Positions 24,070 through 32,111 of a stretch of DNA of 64,000 nt are shown piece after piece. The notes beneath the pieces are model-generated. The model had not been told where the DNA came from. It ran no database searches and saw only the letters and a list, made by a program, of their open reading frames with translations. The DNA comes from Alistipes communis (GTDB lineage: Bacteria > Bacteroidota > Bacteroidia > Bacteroidales > Rikenellaceae): positions 3,038,001 to 3,102,000 of the forward strand of contig NZ_AP019735.1 in the NCBI RefSeq assembly GCF_006542665.1, given 5' to 3'. Position 1 is the first letter of the stretch. Every line of letters starts with the position of its first letter. The position numbers were made by a program, and so were the translations under genes.

Positions 24070-26859
24070 ATGAAACCATATACTCTTCTGTTGCTGGGAC
24101 TCCTTCTCGCTTCCGCCGCCGAGGCACAGACTACGGACGAAGCGCGACTGGAAGTAACCGTGACCGACGCCGCTTCGGGCGAAGCGTTGGGATACGCCGT
24201 CTGTTCGCTCCGTCCGAAGGAAGGAACCGGGAAGGAACGGGCCGCGGCGGCCGACGCCCGGGGCGTATGTCTGCTGGAAGGGCTGAAACCGGGACGTTTC
24301 GAACTCCGTCTATTATACATGGGACACGTATTTCTGCAAGGCGAACTGCAACTTCCCGCCGGACTGACCCGCCGCCGAATCCGGCTCGACATCGATCCGG
24401 TGGCCATCGGCGAGGTGCTGGTGACGGCCGCCGAATCCAAAGGGCCCACGTCGTCGTCGAAGATCGGCCGCGAAGCCATCGCCCACATCCAGCCGTCGAG
24501 CATCGCCGACCTCATGGAGCTGATCCCCGGCGGCCGCGCCACCGACCCCTCGTTCGGAGCGCCGCAGGAGATCCGCCTGCGCGAAGCCGACCCTTCGAGC
24601 TCCGCCAATTACGCTACGTCGGCATTGGGTACCCAGATTCAGGTAGACGGCATCCCCATAAGTAATGATGCCAACCTGCAATATTCGACCTCCTACGGGT
24701 CGATCCAAGAGTACGCCAACGTCAATCGCGGCGTCGATACACGTGCGATCTCGACCGACGACATCGAATCGGTCGAAATCGTGCGGGGCATCCCTTCGGT
24801 CGAATACGGCGACCTGACGAGCGGACTGGTCAAGGTCAAGCGCCGCGAGGGCGGCCGCGACCTCACCGCCCGCTTCAAGGCCGACATGAGCAGCAAACTC
24901 TTCTCCGTCGGAAAGGGATTCGAACGGAAGGGGGGGGGTGACGCAGAACGCACGACGCTGAATATCAACGCCGACTACCTGACGGCCGCCTCCGATCCCC
25001 GCAATCCGCGTCAGAGCTACCAACGACTGACCGGTTCCGTCCGCTTCGGCCGCCACTGGCAGGGTAGCGCCTACCGCTACTCAGCGGGCGGCAGTCTCGA
25101 CTATACGGGTTCGTTCGACAACAAGAAATCCGACCAGGACCTCGACAACGGTCTGGGAGGCCCCGTCGAGCGCTACAAGTCGAATTACAACCGCACGCAG
25201 TTCGCCGCGACGTTCGCCGTAGAGGCGCGGCATCGGCAATTTTTCCACAGTCTCGACCTCACGGCATCGTTCAGCGCCGAATTCGACCGTATCGACCGTT
25301 GGAGGTTCGTGGAGACCGGTTCCGATTTCGCCAAGACGTGGGGCACCGAGCCGGGGGAGTACGACGCCGTCATCATCCCCGCCTCCTACGACGCCACGCT
25401 GCTCGTCGACGGCAAACCGTTCTACGGCTATGCCAAGGCCGTAGCGACCTTCAACGCCGACACCGAACGTTCGCGCAACACGCTGCGCGTCGGGGCCGAC
25501 TGGTCGATGGACAAGAACTACGGCCGCGGGCTGGTCTTCGACGTCGCCCGGCCGTTCAGCCCGCAGATGGATTCGCGGCCCCGCGCCTACGACGCGATCC
25601 CCGCCCTGCACAAACTCTCGTTTTTCCTCGAAGACGCCACGACGCTCGCTCTCGGAGACTTCCGCGTGGAGGCTACGGGAGGCGTGCGCGCCGCCTCGAT
25701 GTTCAATCTGGGACGCCGCTATACGATTCAGGGGAAATTCTATTTCGATCCGCGCGCCAACGTCGTCGTCGCACTGCCGCGATTCCATGTCGCCGGCCGG
25801 AATCTCACCCTGCGATTGGGCGGAGGTGTCGGCTGGCACACCAAATTCCCGACGATGGACAGCCTCTATCCCGACACGGAGTATTTCGATTTCACCCAGC
25901 TCAACTACTGGCCTGCGAATCCCGCACTCCGACGGATCAACCTGCGACTCTACACGCTCGATCCGACGAATTACGACCTGCGTGCCGCACGCAATTTCAA
26001 ATGGGAGGTTCGCCTCGACGCCGACTGGAACGACAACCAGCTGTCGGTGACCTATTTCCGCGAAGACATGACGTCGGGATTCCGCACGACGTCGGACTAT
26101 CGGAGCTTCACCTTCCGGGATTACGACGAAACGGCGATCGACATGGAACAGTTGGACGGTCCCCCGTCGCTCGACGGCATCCCCTATACGGAAGAGACGC
26201 GGTTGGGCGGGTACTCCCGCTCGACCAACGGCAGCCGCACGGAAAAGTCGGGCATCGAATTCGCCTTCACCTCGCAGCGCATCCGCGCGATCGCCACGCG
26301 AGTTACCGTCACGGGCGCCTATTTCCGGACGAACTACTCCAACATGCACCCCGAGTACCTGCTGCCGACCTCCGCCCCCGGAGGACAGACCTATCCTTAC
26401 GTCGGGTACTACTTTTCGACGGACGGTTACCTGCGCGAAATGTGCAATACCAATTTTCTGCTCGACACGCAGATTCCCCGCCTGAAACTCATTCTCTCCA
26501 CATCGTTCCAGTGCATGTGGTTCCTCGGAAGCCGCAATACGCCGGTTTCGGCCTGGCCGATTTCGTATCTCGACGAGGATCTCGTCTCGCACCCGTTCAC
26601 GGCCGAATCGGCTGCCGACGGTCTGCTGTCGGCACTCGTACGCGACAGCGACCCCACGCTGTGGCGCTATGTAACCACCCCGTTCAGCATGAATGTCAAC
26701 CTCAAAATCACGAAAAAGCTCTATCGCGACAAGATGGCCGTGGCTCTGTTCGTCAACAAACTGCTCGATTACACCCCCGATTATCACACATCCGACGGCC
26801 GCCATATCCGCCGCGAAGTCACGCCTTACTTCGGCATGGAGCTGAATATTAAGCTATAA
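24070..26859 (+). CDS. TonB-dependent receptor with G9 tract in frame
   Basis: A 929-residue outer-membrane receptor. Residues 1-19 are a signal peptide; about 25-110 a carboxypeptidase-regulatory-like domain; about 125-260 the plug (GTQIQVDGIPISND, then SVEIVRGIPSVEYGDLTSG); the remainder is the 22-strand barrel, ending FGMELNIKL with a terminal hydrophobic strand. A run of nine G at 24930-24938 is in frame (KGGGD), so this copy is ON; loss or gain of one G would truncate the protein near residue 290. It leads an operon with a small lipoprotein, a DUF6850 barrel and a DUF4876 lipoprotein. Iron or haem as substrate is suggested only by the divergent PepSY pair. Confidence 0.9.
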   Translation: MKPYTLLLLGLLLASAAEAQTTDEARLEVTVTDAASGEALGYAVCSLRPKEGTGKERAAAADARGVCLLEGLKPGRFELRLLYMGHVFLQGELQLPAGLTRRRIRLDIDPVAIGEVLVTAAESKGPTSSSKIGREAIAHIQPSSIADLMELIPGGRATDPSFGAPQEIRLREADPSSSANYATSALGTQIQVDGIPISNDANLQYSTSYGSIQEYANVNRGVDTRAISTDDIESVEIVRGIPSVEYGDLTSGLVKVKRREGGRDLTARFKADMSSKLFSVGKGFERKGGGDAERTTLNINADYLTAASDPRNPRQSYQRLTGSVRFGRHWQGSAYRYSAGGSLDYTGSFDNKKSDQDLDNGLGGPVERYKSNYNRTQFAATFAVEARHRQFFHSLDLTASFSAEFDRIDRWRFVETGSDFAKTWGTEPGEYDAVIIPASYDATLLVDGKPFYGYAKAVATFNADTERSRNTLRVGADWSMDKNYGRGLVFDVARPFSPQMDSRPRAYDAIPALHKLSFFLEDATTLALGDFRVEATGGVRAASMFNLGRRYTIQGKFYFDPRANVVVALPRFHVAGRNLTLRLGGGVGWHTKFPTMDSLYPDTEYFDFTQLNYWPANPALRRINLRLYTLDPTNYDLRAARNFKWEVRLDADWNDNQLSVTYFREDMTSGFRTTSDYRSFTFRDYDETAIDMEQLDGPPSLDGIPYTEETRLGGYSRSTNGSRTEKSGIEFAFTSQRIRAIATRVTVTGAYFRTNYSNMHPEYLLPTSAPGGQTYPYVGYYFSTDGYLREMCNTNFLLDTQIPRLKLILSTSFQCMWFLGSRNTPVSAWPISYLDEDLVSHPFTAESAADGLLSALVRDSDPTLWRYVTTPFSMNVNLKITKKLYRDKMAVALFVNKLLDYTPDYHTSDGRHIRREVTPYFGMELNIKL
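24930..24938 (+). repeat. G9 mononucleotide tract inside the TonB receptor gene
   Basis: Nine G residues encode part of KGGGD at the plug-barrel border. The frame is intact with nine; eight or ten would cause early termination. Confidence 0.9.
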
Positions 26860-26869
26860 CGACCCCGAC

Positions 26870-27256
26870 ATGCGACGTCTTCTACTCTTGTTTCCGCTCC
26901 TGAGCCTCTGCTCGACCGCCTGCGAATCGGACGGCCGGGAGTTGTTCACGCAACTTTCCGTCCGCTTCATCCTGCCCGACGACCGTCCGGTCGAACGAAT
27001 CGAGCTCCTCTCCGACATCTCCTATTGCGAGAACATCAACACGAAGGAACGGGTCTTCTTCACCGTCCTCGACGGACGGTCGGCGACCCTCACGCTGCAA
27101 AAGGGGGTCTACACCCTCATCGTCGAGGCCAACCTGCACTACACCGACGGAACGGTGCAATACGTCCGCAACGCCGACCACAACACCCCGTCCGAAGCGC
27201 TCGCCTGGATGGACGACCGGAGTTCGATCGTATTGTTGTTAAAATACGTCAACTGA
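26870..27256 (+). CDS. Small lipoprotein of the TonB receptor operon
   Basis: A 128-residue protein with a lipoprotein signal peptide (LLLLFPLLSLCSTACESD, lipid Cys near residue 18) and a single beta-sandwich-like domain: LSVRFILPDDRPVERIEL, FFTVLDGRSATLTLQKGVYT. It starts 10 bp after the receptor stop and ends 2 bp before the next ATG, so it is part of the operon. The shape resembles carboxypeptidase-regulatory or FimB-like lipoproteins, but the family is not recognised. It may help the receptor or its ligand at the surface. Confidence 0.75.
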   Translation: MRRLLLLFPLLSLCSTACESDGRELFTQLSVRFILPDDRPVERIELLSDISYCENINTKERVFFTVLDGRSATLTLQKGVYTLIVEANLHYTDGTVQYVRNADHNTPSEALAWMDDRSSIVLLLKYVN

Positions 27257-27258
27257 CC

Positions 27259-28785
27259 ATGAAACCGCTGCGCCTCCTGTTGTTCTGTCTGTTGCCGCTG
27301 CCTTTGTGGAGCGAAGCGCAAACCGCAGCCGCGTGCGACTCGCTCGGCATACTCCGCCGTGCGGAGTTCCACAACGCCCCGCTCGCGACGCTGGATGCTT
27401 CGGCCTACGAAAGTTCTCCCGCAGCGATGCTCTACCGCTATCCGGTCTCGTACTCCACGCTGAGATTGCAGGGCGACCTGCGCAGCGAGAGCCGGCCGAT
27501 CCTGCAACCCGAGGGCGACGGCGTACTCGTCGGGACGTTCCGCGCCGACTCCTATCTGCGACTCGACGAGCAGTCGGTCGTCACGGCCGGCGCCTCCTAC
27601 GAACGGGGACGCACGGACAACGTTCGCTGGAACTCCACAGCCGACTACCGTCTGCTGCGCCCCTTCGTCCTGGCCGATTCGGTGGGCGGCGACCTTTCGA
27701 CCGAAGAGTACGCCTTTCGAGGCGCATACGTGCGCCGCGACGGACGGATCAATTACGGGATCGGCATCAATTACCGCGCCCGCCACGAATTCCGCCAGAT
27801 CGATCCCCGTCCCCACAACATCGTCAACGATCTGACGGGCACGATCGGCGCCGGATTCTCGACGGATCGATCCCTCATCGCCCTGACTGCGCGCGGACGC
27901 ATTTACAAACAGTCGCAGGAGGTCGGATTCTTCGACGAACGGGGCGCCAATACCGTCGAATTCCTCATGACGGGACTGGGCAACTATTTCGCACGTTACG
28001 TCGGAAGCGAAGACCAGTCCCTCTTCTACAAAGGCAAGGGATACGCGCTTTCGCTGACAGCAGTCCCGAGCCGCACCTGCGGCTGGTCGGCCCTCCTGCA
28101 ATACGAGCGTTTCTCCAATCGCAACATTTTCAGCGAACTCAATTACGCTCCGGCAGGCCGACTCGTGACGCAAACCTTGTCGGGCAGCGTCGCACGCCGC
28201 TACGAGCGGGGAGGTTTCGCAGTGGAGGGCTCCTACGAATTGAGGCAGGGATTCGAAAACGTCGTCGACAACGGCGAGACGGCGGACTACCGGATATTGG
28301 GCGAGTTCGCAATGTACCGCAACCGCACGCTGCGACTCGCTGCCGGGGGAATGGTGACCTGGAATCGCCCGCAGACGGACTACACGCTCGCACCGTCGGT
28401 CGGGTACTTCCGCACGTCGGCCGATTATCCCTACCCGAAGCGGGAAATCGCCCTGTCGACGGCCGGCGCCGGCTGCGACCTGCATCTGACCCGTCACGGA
28501 CAGCGCGGTACGCTGCGCGCGACGGTCGGCGGCCGCTACGCGGTCAACCTGACCCGCCACACGCTGTTGACCGACAGCCGTCTCGATCCCGATATCGGCG
28601 CCATGCTCTTCGACAGCGTCGACCGCATGACGGCCGACGTCGTCGAACTCACGGCAGCCTTGCGCGCCGAACGGGAGCTGCGCCGTTCGCTGGCGCTCTT
28701 CGTCGACGCCTCGTGGCGCCCGGGCATCTACATGGACGGCGTGCGTGTCCACTTGGCCACGATCGCCTGCGGAATCTGTTTTTGA
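27259..28785 (+). CDS. DUF6850 family outer-membrane beta-barrel protein
   Basis: A 508-residue protein with a signal peptide (about 1-21) followed by a barrel of alternating strands, as in the Bacteroidetes DUF6850 family. It lies between the small lipoprotein and the DUF4876 lipoprotein in the receptor operon, a gene set seen together in other Bacteroidetes. The start 2 bp after the previous stop, in a different frame from a longer shadow, was chosen for the signal peptide. Function is unknown; a channel or surface partner for the receptor is an inference. Confidence 0.8.
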   Translation: MKPLRLLLFCLLPLPLWSEAQTAAACDSLGILRRAEFHNAPLATLDASAYESSPAAMLYRYPVSYSTLRLQGDLRSESRPILQPEGDGVLVGTFRADSYLRLDEQSVVTAGASYERGRTDNVRWNSTADYRLLRPFVLADSVGGDLSTEEYAFRGAYVRRDGRINYGIGINYRARHEFRQIDPRPHNIVNDLTGTIGAGFSTDRSLIALTARGRIYKQSQEVGFFDERGANTVEFLMTGLGNYFARYVGSEDQSLFYKGKGYALSLTAVPSRTCGWSALLQYERFSNRNIFSELNYAPAGRLVTQTLSGSVARRYERGGFAVEGSYELRQGFENVVDNGETADYRILGEFAMYRNRTLRLAAGGMVTWNRPQTDYTLAPSVGYFRTSADYPYPKREIALSTAGAGCDLHLTRHGQRGTLRATVGGRYAVNLTRHTLLTDSRLDPDIGAMLFDSVDRMTADVVELTAALRAERELRRSLALFVDASWRPGIYMDGVRVHLATIACGICF

Positions 28786-28822
28786 AACGATATTTATGTT
28801 TAATTTCTAATACTGTAAAACG

Positions 28823-30040
28823 ATGAGAAAACTCTTTGCAATGCTGACGGTCGTCGCGCTGGCGACCGGCATGACCGCCTGCTCCGACGACGACGGAACG
28901 GAGACACCGAAAGATCCCACCACGACGAACTTCAACCTCCGCGCACGCGGCGGCAACGTGATGGTCACGCTGACGACTTCGGACTACACGATCGACATTC
29001 CCGCCGCCGACGCGGACTGGATCGGCCTGAGCGAACAGAGCCAGGGCGAGGTAGTCGTCCTCTCGGTAAAACCCAACACGACGGGCGCCGAACGTTCGAC
29101 GACCGTCACACTCGCGGAGAAAACGACCGGTACGACGCTGGCCTACATGAATATCAAGCAGTCCGAGAACAGCCTTTACAGCGGCGATTTCCTGATCGAA
29201 GAGTCGTTCTTCACCTCCTGTCCCCTCCCCGCCACGGGCAAGGTCGACAAGGCTCACGGCGACCAATACATCAAGATCCGCAACAACACCGACCAGGATC
29301 TCTACGCCGACGGGCTGCTGATTATCACGTCGTCGAAGATCACCTCCGTCCAGAACATCTCGTTCAACGAGGGCGAAGATCCCCGGCCGAATTACTGCAT
29401 CGTCGACGAGATTCTCTGCATTCCGGGCGACGGCGACGACGTCCTGGTCAAGGCCGGCGAGTCGCTCCTGATCTGCAACAACGCCCAGAACCACAAGGCG
29501 ACCAATCCCAACTCCTTCGATCTGACCTCGGCCGATTTCGAGTGGTACAACGAGTCGACAGTCGAATCCATGCTCGATATCGACAACCCCAAAGTGGACA
29601 ATCTCGACATCTGGTACACCTACACCAAGAGCGTCATCATGCTCGACGCTGCGGGTAAACGCTCTTGCGCACTGGCTATCCCTCCCATCGGAATGACCCG
29701 AGACAGGTTCCTCGCCGATTACGCTTTCACGGGCAGCTATATCTTCCATTCGCCCAACGGAAAGGACTACGACATGACCTTCAAGAACTGCTTCAAGGTA
29801 CCCAATTCGTGGATCGTCGACGCCGTCAATCTGGGCGTTTCGTCCGAGTATCTGACGAATCCGTGGGATACCGAGCTCGACGCCGGTTACACCTATGCCT
29901 GCGAGACGAGCTCCGACCAGACGAGCTACGGTCTGAGCGTACGCCGCAAGGTCGCAGCCGACGGCAAGCTGGTCGACACGAACAATTCGACCAACGACTT
30001 CACGCCCCGCGCCACACCGTCGCTCTCGGAAATCCAATAG
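28823..30040 (+). CDS. DUF4876 family lipoprotein
   Basis: A 405-residue lipoprotein (signal MLTVVALATGMTACSDDD, lipid Cys near residue 20). Residues about 30-115 look like a BACON-type beta-sandwich (ADWIGLSEQS, AERSTTVTLAEKTTGTTL). The rest is the DUF4876 domain, with KIRNNTDQDLYADGLLI and an alternating beta pattern reminiscent of a lamin-tail fold. It ends the TonB receptor operon, followed by a strong terminator. It is probably a surface-exposed ligand-binding partner; the ligand is unknown. Confidence 0.82.
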   Translation: MRKLFAMLTVVALATGMTACSDDDGTETPKDPTTTNFNLRARGGNVMVTLTTSDYTIDIPAADADWIGLSEQSQGEVVVLSVKPNTTGAERSTTVTLAEKTTGTTLAYMNIKQSENSLYSGDFLIEESFFTSCPLPATGKVDKAHGDQYIKIRNNTDQDLYADGLLIITSSKITSVQNISFNEGEDPRPNYCIVDEILCIPGDGDDVLVKAGESLLICNNAQNHKATNPNSFDLTSADFEWYNESTVESMLDIDNPKVDNLDIWYTYTKSVIMLDAAGKRSCALAIPPIGMTRDRFLADYAFTGSYIFHSPNGKDYDMTFKNCFKVPNSWIVDAVNLGVSSEYLTNPWDTELDAGYTYACETSSDQTSYGLSVRRKVAADGKLVDTNNSTNDFTPRATPSLSEIQ

Positions 30041-30056
30041 GGTAGGCTTCCCGACG

Positions 30057-30087
30057 AAACGGGCCGGTGCGATGCACCGGCCCGTTT
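30057..30087 (+). terminator. Terminator of the TonB receptor operon
   Basis: A perfect 14-bp inverted repeat (AAACGGGCCGGTGC / GCACCGGCCCGTTT) with a 3-nt loop, followed by CCATTTTTC, lies 16 bp after the DUF4876 stop. Confidence 0.88.
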
Positions 30088-30106
30088 CCATTTTTCGTCG
30101 AACCGC

Positions 30107-30292
30107 CTACTTGAACCACTCTTCGAGATGATCCTTCGCGTAGAAATAGTAAACCAGCAGCCCCACCCAGCTCGTCAGCAATACGAGCACCGAGGCGATC
30201 ACCTTGCCGACGGTCGAAATGTTTTTCTTGAAGATGTCGAGCACCGCCAGTACGGCGCAGACCAAACCCACCAGATAGAGAATCGTTCCCAT
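30107..30292 (-). CDS. Small two-helix membrane protein (PLDc_N-like)
   Basis: A 61-residue protein with two hydrophobic helices, LYLVGLVCAVLAVLDIF (about 5-21) and VIASVLVLLTSWVGLLVYYF (about 31-50), the second matching the W-x-G-x-x-x-Y-x-F pattern of the phospholipase D N-terminal membrane domain family. Its function is unknown. It follows truA by 14 bp on the same strand. Confidence 0.75.
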   Translation of the reverse strand: MGTILYLVGLVCAVLAVLDIFKKNISTVGKVIASVLVLLTSWVGLLVYYFYAKDHLEEWFK

Positions 30293-30306
30293 AGTTCGGA
30301 ATATTT

Positions 30307-31089
30307 TTAGTTAAACAACAGGTTTCGCGTCCGTTCCCCGCGCCGGAACACTCCGGCAGGGTAGGCGACGTCCCACAGATAAAGTCCTTCGGCCGGCGCG
30401 CCGCCGCTCGCGCGCGACAAGTCGCGGCTCTCGACGATCGAGCGGAACTCCTCCACATCGTAACGCCCGCGCCCCACGTCGACCAGCGTCCCCACCAGCG
30501 CCCGCACCATATTGCGCAGAAAACGGTCGGCACGGATCGTAAAGCGGTACACTCCTTCGGGCGACTCCTCCCAACCGGCCCGCACGATGCGGCAGATATT
30601 GGTCTTGTTGTTGGAGTTCAGTTTGGCAAAGGAGGTAAAATCATCGTACTCCAAAAGCGATGCCGCAGCGCGATCCATCCGCTCCACATCCAGCGGCCGG
30701 TAATAGTGCCACGCGGCCCTGCGGGTAAAGGGGTTCTTGCGCGACTCGATGAAATAGCGGTACTCGCGCTCCGCCGCACTGAAACGGGCGTGCGCATCGT
30801 CCGCGACCGGTGCCACGCCGAAGACGGCGACGTCGTCAGGCAGCAGGCAATTGAGTTTGTAGGCCGTATGCTCCGGATCGGTCAGCGGCGCCGCTACGTC
30901 GAAATGCGCCACGGCATAGGCGGCGTGCACGCCCGTGTCGGTACGGCCTGCGCCGGTCACCTCAACAGGCTCGCGCAGCAGCGTCGAAAGCGCCCGTTCG
31001 AGCGTCTCCTGCACCGAAGCGGCGTCACGCTGACGCTGCCAGCCGCAATAACGGCCTCCGTTGTAACTCAGTTCGACAAAATAACGCAT
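30307..31089 (-). CDS. truA: tRNA pseudouridine synthase A
   Basis: A 260-residue protein of normal size. ELSYNGGRYCGWQRQ near residues 6-20 and the catalytic ITGAGRTDTGVHA-like segment (here VTGAGRTDTGVHAAYAVAHF, catalytic Asp) near 43-62 identify TruA, which makes pseudouridine at positions 38-40 of tRNA anticodon arms. A TACCTTTG box lies at 31150-31157 on the minus strand. Confidence 0.95.
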   Translation of the reverse strand: MRYFVELSYNGGRYCGWQRQRDAASVQETLERALSTLLREPVEVTGAGRTDTGVHAAYAVAHFDVAAPLTDPEHTAYKLNCLLPDDVAVFGVAPVADDAHARFSAAEREYRYFIESRKNPFTRRAAWHYYRPLDVERMDRAAASLLEYDDFTSFAKLNSNNKTNICRIVRAGWEESPEGVYRFTIRADRFLRNMVRALVGTLVDVGRGRYDVEEFRSIVESRDLSRASGGAPAEGLYLWDVAYPAGVFRRGERTRNLLFN

Positions 31090-31149
31090 CGCAACATACC
31101 AATCTAGCGCGTGTTTACGTTTTCAGACGGATACAAAAAGATAGCAAGA

Positions 31150-31157
31150 CAAAGGTA
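31150..31157 (-). promoter_or_regulatory. -7 box of truA
   Basis: TACCTTTG on the minus strand, 60 bp upstream of truA. Confidence 0.55.
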
Positions 31158-31219
31158 CGAAAAAATCCGGAACACCCTCCGCACTCATCGAGGATTTCGT
31201 ATCTTTGGCTGACGCCTTA

Positions 31220-31280
31220 GATACTCCGCCTCGGCAATTGCAAATAAATTTGCATTGCTCTCGGCTTAATCGTATCTTTG
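31220..31280 (+). repeat. Promoter-hairpin repeat, copy A (before dapB)
   Basis: Outer arms are GATAC 31220-31224 and GTATC 31272-31276. The apical stem is TGCAAAT 31239-31245 / ATTTGCA 31248-31254 with GCAA 31234-31237 / TTGC 31255-31258 below. The 3' side supplies TTTG 31249-31252, a 20-bp spacer and TATCTTTG 31273-31280, the likely dapB promoter. Another TATCTTTG at 31199-31206 precedes the element. Confidence 0.8.
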
Positions 31281-31300
31281 TCCAAATATTTTTTCGCACT

Positions 31301-32014
31301 ATGAACGCAGCTATCATCGGATACGGGAAAATGGGACGCGAGATCGAACGTCTCCTCGTCGAACGGGGGCACGGCGTGGGACTGATCGTCGACGCCGACA
31401 ACCGCGGCGACCTCGACGCGGCGCATCTGCGCGGCATCGACGTGGCGCTCGAATTCACGACGCCCGCAACGGCCTACGACAACATCCGCGCCTGCATCGA
31501 CGCCGGTACGCCGGTCGTAAGCGGCACGACGGGCTGGACGGATCGCCTCGACGAACTGAAAACCCGCTGCAAAGAGCGGGGCGGGGCCTTTTTCTACGCC
31601 TCGAACTACTCGCTGGGGGTCAACCTGCTGTTCCGGCTCAACCGGCAGCTGGCCGAAATGGTCGGCCGTGTCGGCGGTTACGACGTCCGCATCGAGGAGG
31701 TGCACCACACGCAGAAGAAGGATGCACCGAGCGGCACGGCCATCACGCTGGCCGAAGAGATCATCGACCGCATCGGCACGAAGGAGCGCTGGGTGAACCG
31801 CCCTGCGGCCGATCCCTCGGAGCTGGCGATCGCATCGATCCGCGAAGGGACGGTGCCGGGTATCCACACCGTCACCTATACCTCGGCGGACGACGTGCTG
31901 ACGCTGCGGCACGAGATACTCAACCGCCGCACGCTGGCGCTGGGGGCCGTCATCGCGGCAGAATTCCTGAACGGCAAGCGGGGCGTCTACACGATGGACG
32001 ACCTGTTGAAATAG
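31301..32014 (+). CDS. dapB: 4-hydroxy-tetrahydrodipicolinate reductase
   Basis: A 237-residue enzyme of the diaminopimelate/lysine pathway. The NAD(P)-binding turn IIGYGKMGREIE lies near residues 5-16, SGTTGW near 79-84, the ASNYSLGVNLLFRLN segment near 102-116, and the catalytic HHTQKKDAPSGTA near 131-143. The start at 31301, 20 bp after the -7 box of the hairpin repeat, gives the family N-terminus; an in-frame Met at 31205 lies upstream of the promoter. It is probably the first gene of the dapB-lepB-yigZ-uvrA block. Confidence 0.95.
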   Translation: MNAAIIGYGKMGREIERLLVERGHGVGLIVDADNRGDLDAAHLRGIDVALEFTTPATAYDNIRACIDAGTPVVSGTTGWTDRLDELKTRCKERGGAFFYASNYSLGVNLLFRLNRQLAEMVGRVGGYDVRIEEVHHTQKKDAPSGTAITLAEEIIDRIGTKERWVNRPAADPSELAIASIREGTVPGIHTVTYTSADDVLTLRHEILNRRTLALGAVIAAEFLNGKRGVYTMDDLLK

Positions 32015-32111
32015 GCGGCGAAGCGAGACGATTCCGATGAAAAAGTCTCCGACCATCGCCGCACTCCTGATAGAATAGCGTCGCTGCCGACACAAACCGA
32101 ACAACTCCGAC

